Positions 1 through 6,448 of a DNA stretch of 44,202 nt are shown piece after piece. The notes beneath the pieces are model-generated. The model saw nothing but the letters and a program-made list of their open reading frames with translations. It was not told where the DNA came from and made no database searches. The stretch is from a virus. The DNA lies in IMG/VR virus record IMGVR_UViG_3300031873_000009, positions 1-44,202 of that record; one strand, 5' to 3'. The position numbers and the translations under genes were made by a program. Each line of letters opens with the position of its first letter. The stretch's first letter is position 1.

Positions 1-189
1 GGGATCGCGGAGTTTTCCGGCAGCAGGATTCTCAAAAACTTCTCAAGCTCCTCAACTTAGGAACCCTCGAAACGGAGATCCGCTCGGACATCGCCGACTC
101 CGAGCGCGCTCAGCGCGAGAACCAGATGTTCATCGACGATCGCTACGAAGCGATATCCGGAAAGAACCGCGGGGTATGGGTCTATATCC
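1..189. repeat. terminal redundancy closing the circular genome (left copy)
   Basis: Bases 1-189 match bases 44014-44202 in the same orientation at a constant offset of 44013. Only positions 56, 57, 59 and 62 differ. Both copies lie inside the portal reading frame, where the differences change AAC-TTA-GGA to AAT-CTC-GGC (Asn-Leu-Gly in both). The contig ends fall at an arbitrary point inside a gene, so this is assembly overlap of a circular or circularly permuted molecule rather than a defined packaging repeat. The mismatches show that two sequence variants were joined. Confidence 0.95.
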
Positions 190-473
190 ACGATGACCAT
201 GCTCTTCACCTCGATACTCATACGGCCCTCCAGAAGTCGGAGGAGGCCGAACAATGGGACGATGATCGGGTCATGGCCCTCGAGGAGCACATCATGAAGC
301 ATTGGGAGTATTTCATGAAACTCAAGGAAATGCAGGCCAACGCCGCCCAGGAAGCCGGTAGTGCCGAAGCCGGCGGGGCTGCGGTCGAAGCCATTGAGCA
401 GGGAGGCCGGCCTTCCGGGGCCGGTGCCGGAGGAGCAAATCTACCGGGTCAACCGGAGACTGAAGAAATTTAA
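1..473 (+). CDS. portal protein, C-terminal part (gene continues from 42462-44202)
   Basis: This is the 3' end of the portal gene that starts at 42462 and runs off the right edge. The frame opens at base 3 and stops at TAA 471-473. Joined across the circle the gene encodes about 674 residues, a usual size for a podovirus-type portal. The C-terminal tail visible here is charged and helical (around 240-330), then low-complexity Ala/Gly/Glu-rich (about 340-470), as is common for portal tails. The scaffold gene follows after 11 bases, the classic portal-scaffold-capsid order. Confidence 0.9.
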   Translation, partial: DRGVFRQQDSQKLLKLLNLGTLETEIRSDIADSERAQRENQMFIDDRYEAISGKNRGVWVYIHDDHALHLDTHTALQKSEEAEQWDDDRVMALEEHIMKHWEYFMKLKEMQANAAQEAGSAEAGGAAVEAIEQGGRPSGAGAGGANLPGQPETEEI

Positions 474-484
474 AGGAGAAAATT

Positions 485-1687
485 ATGTCGAAAGAGGAAG
501 TCAAAAAAGAGCAAGATCCTAAAACAAAGGAGCCCTCTTACGAACTTCCGAAGACGGAATTTTTCGAGAAGGGAAACATCCGCAAGTTTGCCGAGCACTA
601 CGGGCTCTTCGATGGAGAGCTCGGATCGCCCGGCAAGCCCCCGCTAAAGGACGCGCCGAAGCCCTCCACCAAGGAAGACGAGGATTGCCCCGGTTGCCCT
701 AAGGGGACCGACAAGAAGGCCGCTGCGACACCTCCGGCAAAAGAGCCGGCAGCTGATCGTAAGCCGATTCGGGTCCTCAAGGTCAACGGAAAAGAGGTCC
801 CCGTCTACACGGAGGAGGAGCTCAACAATCTGGCCCAAATGGGCGTTGACTACAACACCAAGCGCCAGAAAGATAAGGCGTGGGAAACGGACCTGCAGGG
901 CCATGAAGACCGGCTGGCGAAGCTCGCCGCCCCGCTCATGAAGCTCGCAGAGATCGCCGAAAAAGGCGGACTTCCCGGCATAAGGCGGCAGGAACCCGAA
1001 GAGCAAACGGACGAGGAAGACCTCGACGAATCCCTGATCGACCCTGCCGTAAAGAAACGAATGGTAGCTCAGGAGACCAGGATCAAAGAACTCGAGGCTC
1101 GCGACTCCGAGCGCGAGGGCGAGAGAAATGTCGCCCAGACGCAGAAAGCAACGCAAGTCATCGACCAGATCGTCATCAAGTCTCGTGAAGAATTTCCGTT
1201 CACCCAAGAAATCAAAGACGGCGACGATAACATCATTGAGACCCTTTTCGCAGGGACCGTTGTCGCTACCGTGAACAAAGAAGCGATCCAGAAGAAGATG
1301 GATCCGAACTTCAACCAGCGACCCCTGCCGGAGGTGATCCGCGACAGCGCCAGACGCATGAATGTCGTCGAACAGTATTATGCGAAAAAATACGGCGAAA
1401 CCGCGAAGGTCACCCTGGATGCGCTGAAGAAGGACAACCCGGACCTCTACCGCGAAATCGGTGAAGACTATATCGCCGCGCGGAATAAAGAGACGGGTGA
1501 TCTTCCGCCGAGGGTTCCGGCGACAAACAGGGAAGTGAGCTCAAGGAGCGCGCCGAGCCAGAAGACCGACAGGACGGTCGCGCCTAAAGATGCCATCAGA
1601 GATGCCATCTCCAGAGGTCTTGCAGATCCGGATGTTCAAGACGGTCTGCAAGAAATCGGTCAGATCAAAAAGTATGGACTGAAATAA
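485..1687 (+). CDS. putative capsid scaffolding protein
   Basis: The product has 400 residues and starts at ATG 485 behind AAAGGAGAAAATT. It lies directly between portal and major capsid genes, the usual place of a scaffold in tailed phages, and its composition fits: highly charged, Glu/Lys-rich, with long predicted helices around residues 110-240 and an acidic stretch near 175-190 (EEQTDEEDLDES). A CPGC pair lies near residue 68. The C-terminus is basic and could bind the capsid shell, as scaffold tails do. Function is inferred from position and composition, since scaffolds diverge beyond recognition. No protease motif was seen. Confidence 0.7.
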   Translation: MSKEEVKKEQDPKTKEPSYELPKTEFFEKGNIRKFAEHYGLFDGELGSPGKPPLKDAPKPSTKEDEDCPGCPKGTDKKAAATPPAKEPAADRKPIRVLKVNGKEVPVYTEEELNNLAQMGVDYNTKRQKDKAWETDLQGHEDRLAKLAAPLMKLAEIAEKGGLPGIRRQEPEEQTDEEDLDESLIDPAVKKRMVAQETRIKELEARDSEREGERNVAQTQKATQVIDQIVIKSREEFPFTQEIKDGDDNIIETLFAGTVVATVNKEAIQKKMDPNFNQRPLPEVIRDSARRMNVVEQYYAKKYGETAKVTLDALKKDNPDLYREIGEDYIAARNKETGDLPPRVPATNREVSSRSAPSQKTDRTVAPKDAIRDAISRGLADPDVQDGLQEIGQIKKYGLK

Positions 1688-1702
1688 CAGGAGAACATCA
1701 CT

Positions 1703-2992
1703 ATGTCCGTTTTGAATATGGGGGCCGATGCTGTAAACAAGCTTTTTCTTGAATACATCATGCCCGGCCTCAACACGGAAATCAGAGCAAATTCCGTTCT
1801 CTACGATCGCTTTGAGACCGACATCGACCACGTTGTTGGCAAATACGCAGTCTTCAAATGCCTGACGTCTTCAGCCAAGAGCGCTCGACCGTCGAGCTCC
1901 ACGACCTTCCCGACCGCGAAGCAGGGGGTCTACAACGAGTTTATCATCTACATGAAGCGCGGCTTGTATGCTTCGCTCCAGTTCGATAACCTCGCCGTAG
2001 CCTGCTCGCAGGGCAAGGGGGCCGTCATGGACGTCCTCGAAGCGGAGTTGAGCGGAATCAAAATCCACATCGCGAACAAGATGAACCGGCAGTTCTGGGG
2101 AGACGGCTCCGGCAAGCTGGCTCAGGTCATGGGGGCGGTTTCGGCATCGCCCACCGTGCCCGTAGACTCGCCGATCTTCGGGACCAGCGCAAGCGCCTAC
2201 ACGAACCCGTCCAACTATCTTGACGAGGGTCAGGAAGTAGACTTCATCAATCCCACAACCGGGCTTGTTGAAGAAGAGGCGGTCGAGATCTCCTCGATCG
2301 ACATCGCCGGGGCGGGCCATGACCACCTGACCATGTCGAGGGCTTGCACTATCTCGGACAACGCCTGGGTCTTCGACCATGACACCATGGCTTCATCGCA
2401 GGCTGCCGGAACAGGCGTTCCGATGGGACTCCGGGGAATCATCGCCACCACGGATCCCTACACGGGGATCACCGAAACCAGTTTCCAGAACGTCGACCGG
2501 GACACCTACAGCTGGGCTCGGGCTCAGTCGACGACAATGGGCGGGGCAGTCGCCGCAGTCACCAACGCCAAGATCCTCGAAGCGATCATGAACCAGGAGA
2601 AGTATGGCCGGACGTCGGTCATCCTCTCAAACGACATTCTCTGGCGGTGTTTCTACACCATCCTGGAACAGGACAAGACCATGCCCAACGACCCGGCTTT
2701 CTGGGGAGGCTTGACGGGCCTCACCTTCTACGGCGGACGCGCGGGAAAGATCCCTTGGATCTATGACAGCGATGCTCCGGACGAGACGCTGCACTTCCTC
2801 GACGATTCGCTCCTGAAGGTCTTCAGCCCGGTCAAGAACGGGATGGCCTGGCTGCCCGGGGACAACGGGATCCTGACAAGGGTCTCTGGCAAGGACGAGT
2901 GGGCCGCGAACCTGGCGTATTACTACAACTTCGGAACCGCGAAGCCGCTGGGCCTCAACAAGCTCATCAACGTCAAACACGCCGCGAGCTAA
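1703..2992 (+). CDS. major capsid protein
   Basis: The product has 429 residues and starts at ATG 1703 behind ACAGGAGAACATC. The N-terminus (MSVLNMGADAVNKLFLEY) and the following region to about residue 130 resemble HK97-fold coat proteins of podovirus-like phages, and the C-terminal third is rich in beta strands. Order (portal, scaffold, this gene) and length support the call. No long N-terminal delta domain is evident; the separate upstream scaffold gene fits that. The next gene starts 10 bases downstream. A hairpin terminator after that gene (3388-3435) may allow extra transcripts covering capsid and its partner. Confidence 0.87.
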   Translation: MSVLNMGADAVNKLFLEYIMPGLNTEIRANSVLYDRFETDIDHVVGKYAVFKCLTSSAKSARPSSSTTFPTAKQGVYNEFIIYMKRGLYASLQFDNLAVACSQGKGAVMDVLEAELSGIKIHIANKMNRQFWGDGSGKLAQVMGAVSASPTVPVDSPIFGTSASAYTNPSNYLDEGQEVDFINPTTGLVEEEAVEISSIDIAGAGHDHLTMSRACTISDNAWVFDHDTMASSQAAGTGVPMGLRGIIATTDPYTGITETSFQNVDRDTYSWARAQSTTMGGAVAAVTNAKILEAIMNQEKYGRTSVILSNDILWRCFYTILEQDKTMPNDPAFWGGLTGLTFYGGRAGKIPWIYDSDAPDETLHFLDDSLLKVFSPVKNGMAWLPGDNGILTRVSGKDEWAANLAYYYNFGTAKPLGLNKLINVKHAAS

Positions 2993-3002
2993 GGAGAAAA
3001 TC

Positions 3003-3362
3003 ATGCTTAATTCTGCCGATCAAATCGTCAACAAAATCCAGGTCGACGAGAAGTTTCTTCTTGGCGGCAAACCCAAGCTCGTCGATTACCAGCACCTTGC
3101 TATAGCCGGCGCCATCGACATCATCCACCCGATCACCTACATCGACTCGGCTGGAGCGATCGCCATGACGCTCGCGAACGGCGAGGAAGGCCAGATCAAG
3201 ATCATCCGGTCGCACGGAACAATGACAGGGGCCGTCACGGTCACTCCCGCCAGCTTTGAAGATTCCACCATCACGTTCGCCACCGCCAAGGAGACGTGGT
3301 GCGGGATTTTCTACGGAGGGAAGTGGCTGACGCTTTTCATCCGAAGCTGCACGGTCGCGTAA
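3003..3362 (+). CDS. small head protein, possible capsid decoration protein
   Basis: A 119-residue protein starting at ATG 3003 behind TAAGGAGAAAATC, ten bases after the capsid gene. The first 30 residues are helical and charged. The rest reads as alternating beta strands with many Thr, Ala, Gly and Ile (for example GAVTVTPASFEDSTITF), like a compact beta-sandwich. Position right after the major capsid gene, similar ribosome site strength and a terminator immediately downstream suggest high-copy expression with the capsid, as for decoration or head-fibre anchor proteins. No specific family is recognised. Confidence 0.55.
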   Translation: MLNSADQIVNKIQVDEKFLLGGKPKLVDYQHLAIAGAIDIIHPITYIDSAGAIAMTLANGEEGQIKIIRSHGTMTGAVTVTPASFEDSTITFATAKETWCGIFYGGKWLTLFIRSCTVA

Positions 3363-3387
3363 ACCTGGCCAGCAAGGGAATTTTTTT

Positions 3388-3435
3388 GAGGGGCCGGAAT
3401 ATGGTCATCCTAGCGCCTGCCGGCCCCCTCTTTCT
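3388..3435 (+). terminator. hairpin terminator after the capsid/decoration pair
   Basis: Arms GAGGGGCCGG (3388-3397) and CCGGCCCCCTC (3420-3430) form a GC-rich stem with one bulged C and a loop of about 22 bases, followed by TTTCT. It sits 25 bases after the stop of the preceding gene and 25 bases before the next start. It lies inside the late operon, so it is probably a partial terminator. Confidence 0.6.
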
Positions 3436-3460
3436 AAAAGCGCTTTAGGAGGGCGCGAAA

Positions 3461-4399
3461 ATGCCTATTTGGAAATCTAGGGGAATCTCAAACGGTCGAT
3501 ACGTCCCGGATCTCGGCATTGACTTTTCCGTCGCCGAGGCACTCACTCTTCCGACGGCCGGGACGTGCATCAAGTTCAAAAGCGGAGCAACGCTCGGATA
3601 TAACCGCACCTCGGGCGAATGGGAGAAGGGCATTATTCTCAAGGAAACCCTGAGCGCCGGAACCCTGGTGGGGACGGAAGGGGCCGAGAATTGGAAGGGT
3701 ATGTATGGACGAGCTTTTGAAATCGCCGTAAACACCACCAGCACCAAAAACGGTCACACGCAGGGCGCCTGTTTTCTTGCAACCTTCACCAGGGAAGCCG
3801 CGTATGCTCACACGGGAGGCTCCGAAGACATCGCCGCCAGGGTTATCGGATCAAACTATGCAACCTTGACCCTAGGCGGTATTCGCGGCCTGAATGTCGA
3901 AGCCATGAGCAAGACGGGAACCGTGGCCAAGGTTCAGGGGATGCTCGTAACGGCTCACCAGAAAGACGCGGGTCACTTCACGGTCGGGCTCTATGGCGCG
4001 AGGATCGTCTCGAAGAACAGACAGCCGACCGGGGGGACGGGTTACCAGCACGCGCTGGAAGTCGCAGACGAATCCGACGGTGTTCAGCCCGCCGAGAACT
4101 CCATCATCTTTATCGAGAAACATTCGAACTCGAATACGCTCGATACGAAGGCTGCCGTTGAAATCTGCAATAACGCATTGACGGGCGCATCCAAGGTCAT
4201 AACGCATGGTATCTACTTCAAGTGCGGGGTGGCCAACTCGAACATCACCAATGCCTTTGGCTTCGACAGCACGGATGGAACCGACGGCGCAACGATGTAT
4301 GCCGGGACGATTACCGGAAGTGGAAACATGGCTCGAATCGCGATAAAAGTGGGAACCGTAACCTACCACATTCTCGCCCATGCTTCCGTCGATCATTAA
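3461..4399 (+). CDS. hypothetical structural protein, beta-rich
   Basis: The product has 312 residues and starts at ATG 3461 behind TTAGGAGGGCGCGAAA. It is rich in Gly, Thr, Ala and short beta-strand patterns throughout, with almost no charged helices, as in virion surface proteins (head fibres or decoration). The C-terminal third repeats short Gly/Asn/Thr segments (NSNITNAFGFDSTDGTDG). It is flanked by two hairpins, giving it a transcription unit of its own within the head cluster. No family is recognised. A head-surface protein is the best guess from composition and position. Confidence 0.5.
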   Translation: MPIWKSRGISNGRYVPDLGIDFSVAEALTLPTAGTCIKFKSGATLGYNRTSGEWEKGIILKETLSAGTLVGTEGAENWKGMYGRAFEIAVNTTSTKNGHTQGACFLATFTREAAYAHTGGSEDIAARVIGSNYATLTLGGIRGLNVEAMSKTGTVAKVQGMLVTAHQKDAGHFTVGLYGARIVSKNRQPTGGTGYQHALEVADESDGVQPAENSIIFIEKHSNSNTLDTKAAVEICNNALTGASKVITHGIYFKCGVANSNITNAFGFDSTDGTDGATMYAGTITGSGNMARIAIKVGTVTYHILAHASVDH

Positions 4400-4407
4400 A
4401 AACTGAA

Positions 4408-4440
4408 TTTAGGGGGGAGGGATTTCTCTCCCCCTTAAAA
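4408..4440 (+). terminator. GC-rich hairpin, possible weak terminator
   Basis: Arms AGGGGGGAG (4411-4419) and CTCCCCCTT (4428-4436) form a stem with an eight-base loop nine bases after the upstream stop codon. The 3' side continues TTAAAA rather than a long T run, so it may act as a weak terminator or as an mRNA-stabilising hairpin. Confidence 0.4.
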
Positions 4441-4455
4441 TCCATCGGAGGACGC

Positions 4456-4776
4456 ATGAGAACAAGAGAAGAAATCCAGGTTGATTGGGATCATGATCCG
4501 GGGGTGGCGAGGGACAAGGTCACGCGACTTTGGCTTGAATTATTTCTCGACATCAGGGACTTGAGCGGAGGCGTCCAACCGGGGCCCGGAATCCTTGCAG
4601 AACTAGAGGCCATCCACGCGGCCGTCGATGCCGCCCTGCCCGGAATCGGAACAAAGCTTGAATCCATCGTCGATGAATCCAAGAAGATCGTCCTGGGCCA
4701 GGAGCAAACAGCGGATATGCTGAAAGACTGCCTGACCAAGATCATCGATCTTTTGGAGAAGATTGCCGGTAAGTAA
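4456..4776 (+). CDS. hypothetical small helical protein in head cluster
   Basis: A 106-residue protein starting at ATG 4456 behind ATCGGAGGACGC. The open frame extends further upstream, but that part overlaps the previous gene and the hairpin, so the ATG with the ribosome site is chosen. Residues 45-105 form an amphipathic helix or coiled coil (GTKLESIVDESKKIVL onward). Gene 42140-42454 has a similar size and helical character, but no clear homology between them is seen. It is likely a minor head or connector-associated component. Confidence 0.55.
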   Translation: MRTREEIQVDWDHDPGVARDKVTRLWLELFLDIRDLSGGVQPGPGILAELEAIHAAVDAALPGIGTKLESIVDESKKIVLGQEQTADMLKDCLTKIIDLLEKIAGK

Positions 4777-4822
4777 ATCCTCACGCCTTAAAAAGCGGAG
4801 GTTAAGTAGGAGGAATATTTTT

Positions 4823-5311
4823 ATGTCGAACAAAGGAAAAGTGCCGATGACGATGCTCGGCAAGGTCATGGATCTGACGGTCAAGGATCGCCTGATCATC
4901 CTTCAGTTGCTCCCGCAGCGCACATCGCTCGTGTCTCAGATTATCGCGAAGCATATCGTGGAGAAAGTCCAGATCAAGGAAAGCGAGAAGGAGGGGATCG
5001 AGTGGAAAGAAGAGGCCGGCCGCGCCGCCTGGAAAGAGGAGAACGCGAAGAAAAGGACCGTCAAATTCACATCTACCGAGATCGACTTCCTTCGCGCCCA
5101 GATCAAAGAATGGGACGAAAAGAAATCAATCCCGATGGACTTCGTGGACACGATGCTCATGATCCAGGGAATGAGCAATATCCCGGAGACGGAAGATGTC
5201 GAGGAGCAGCTAGAAGAGCCGTCTTTGGGGCCTGGCTTGCCCCAGGGCGAGAAACTCCCCGAGGTTGAGGAAGAATCCCCTGGGGGCCCAAAGGAACCAG
5301 CTGGAGATTAA
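4823..5311 (+). CDS. hypothetical charged protein of the head cluster
   Basis: The product has 162 residues from ATG 4823, preceded by TAGGAGGAATATTTTT. The first half is helical and hydrophobic/basic (LTVKDRLIILQLLPQRTSLV), the middle (60-100) strongly charged, and the last 35 residues acidic and Pro/Gly-rich. The gene ends one base before the next start. A small helical protein with a disordered acidic tail between capsid and connector genes could be an assembly factor or minor head protein. No recognised domain was found. Confidence 0.6.
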   Translation: MSNKGKVPMTMLGKVMDLTVKDRLIILQLLPQRTSLVSQIIAKHIVEKVQIKESEKEGIEWKEEAGRAAWKEENAKKRTVKFTSTEIDFLRAQIKEWDEKKSIPMDFVDTMLMIQGMSNIPETEDVEEQLEEPSLGPGLPQGEKLPEVEEESPGGPKEPAGD

Positions 5312-5312
5312 C

Positions 5313-5735
5313 GTGGTCGTTCCTGAATGGTTCAAGAAGGAACTCGAGGTCATCGACCCTCGCTATTTCGTCGTCTACAATCCGGACTATAACTACTTCC
5401 AGGTGAGGCACCGATTCGAGTATGTCGTCGTCACAAACGGCAGCCTCAACAAGCGCGAGGGGGAGGCCGCCCTGGCGACCTACACCCGCCTCAACGATTC
5501 GGCGATCACCGATATGCGCCGGCGGAAGCAGATCGGGCTAAAGTTCCAGCGGACTTATAATCCCAACGCCTATCTCCAATGGATCAAGGCCATGAACAAA
5601 GAGGCTCAGCAGAAGGCGCATCGGATCGCCCTGGAGATGGCGGCCGAGGGATTCATGAAGATCGACCACTTCCTGAAAACCCAGACGTTCGACATCGGCG
5701 CGTCTCATGAAAAGGCGAAGGAGGCAACAGCATGA
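5313..5735 (+). CDS. hypothetical head-completion/minor virion protein
   Basis: A 140-residue protein. The start is placed at GTG 5313 with GGAG seven to nine bases upstream, immediately after the previous TAA (5309-5311); the frame is open further upstream but overlaps the preceding gene. It has aromatic-rich strands (FVVYNPDYNYFQVRHRFEYVVV) followed by a long basic helix (residues about 60-125). It overlaps the connector gene by four bases (ATGA). Position before the connector suggests a head-completion or minor virion role, but no family is recognised. Confidence 0.6.
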   Translation: MVVPEWFKKELEVIDPRYFVVYNPDYNYFQVRHRFEYVVVTNGSLNKREGEAALATYTRLNDSAITDMRRRKQIGLKFQRTYNPNAYLQWIKAMNKEAQQKAHRIALEMAAEGFMKIDHFLKTQTFDIGASHEKAKEATA

Positions 5736-6448
5736 CGCTAGCAGACATAAGGACGGACATTCGCACCCTGGCCAAGGACACCAGCGCCGAAGCCGGCACC
5801 CTCTTTCCTTCGGACAACGCGATCATCGACCTGTTCATCAACATGGCCGTTGAGCTCGTCGTCGTGGACCTCGTCCCGTATCTTTCGACGTGGTTTTTGG
5901 ATTATGAGGACATCAACCTTGTCGCCCTTACGCAGCCATACACGCTGACGAAGGAATGGATTCAGATCTGGAACATGGCCCAGAACGTCTCTGGCGAACG
6001 TCCTCGACCGCTCGAGTATATCCCCTGGCACGATGAACTCCTGGCGCAATATGTAGGCGAGACGGCGGATTATCCGCCGGCGTGGACGCTCAAGGGCAAT
6101 ACGATCATGTTTCTCCCAAAGCCGGCGTCGGCTCAAACCGCCTACGCGCGCGCCTGGATCATAAAGCCCGAAGTTGCGACCATGGTCACCGGTGGCCCGG
6201 CCATGATCCCCAGGATCGCGCACAGGCTCATTCCGCTTAAGGCGCTCGAACTCATCTCCGTGACGCTCGAGGTCGGTATCCTGGCGGCCTGGGAAAAGCT
6301 CTACAACAAATTCTTCGGAGCGATCCAGAGGGTCCTGGGCAACCTTGTCCAAGGCCAGCCTCGGTTCCTTGGCAGTTCCTTCCGAGAGAAACAATTCGTT
6401 GATCGACGGGATCCGGCGTTCTTTGACACAGGGGGTTTCTTCAAATAA
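5732..6448 (+). CDS. head-tail connector/adaptor protein
   Basis: The product has 238 residues, start ATG 5732 overlapping the upstream stop as ATGA. The beginning, MTLADIRTDIRTLAKD, then a helical region and a strand-rich centre resemble gp4/gp6-like adaptors that form a ring under the portal. Order (capsid, adaptor, long tail-nozzle protein) is that of podovirus tail genes. The C-terminus ends in FFDTGGFFK, and its stop overlaps the next ATG by one base. The specific family (P22 gp4-like or T7 tail-tubular-A-like) cannot be settled by eye. Confidence 0.65.
   Translation: MTLADIRTDIRTLAKDTSAEAGTLFPSDNAIIDLFINMAVELVVVDLVPYLSTWFLDYEDINLVALTQPYTLTKEWIQIWNMAQNVSGERPRPLEYIPWHDELLAQYVGETADYPPAWTLKGNTIMFLPKPASAQTAYARAWIIKPEVATMVTGGPAMIPRIAHRLIPLKALELISVTLEVGILAAWEKLYNKFFGAIQRVLGNLVQGQPRFLGSSFREKQFVDRRDPAFFDTGGFFK

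Noticed and set aside
1-189. Terminal repeat as a physical packaging repeat (like T7)
   Set aside because: The contig ends lie in the middle of the portal gene, where no packaging end is expected, and the copies differ at four positions; assembly overlap of a circular map is simpler.
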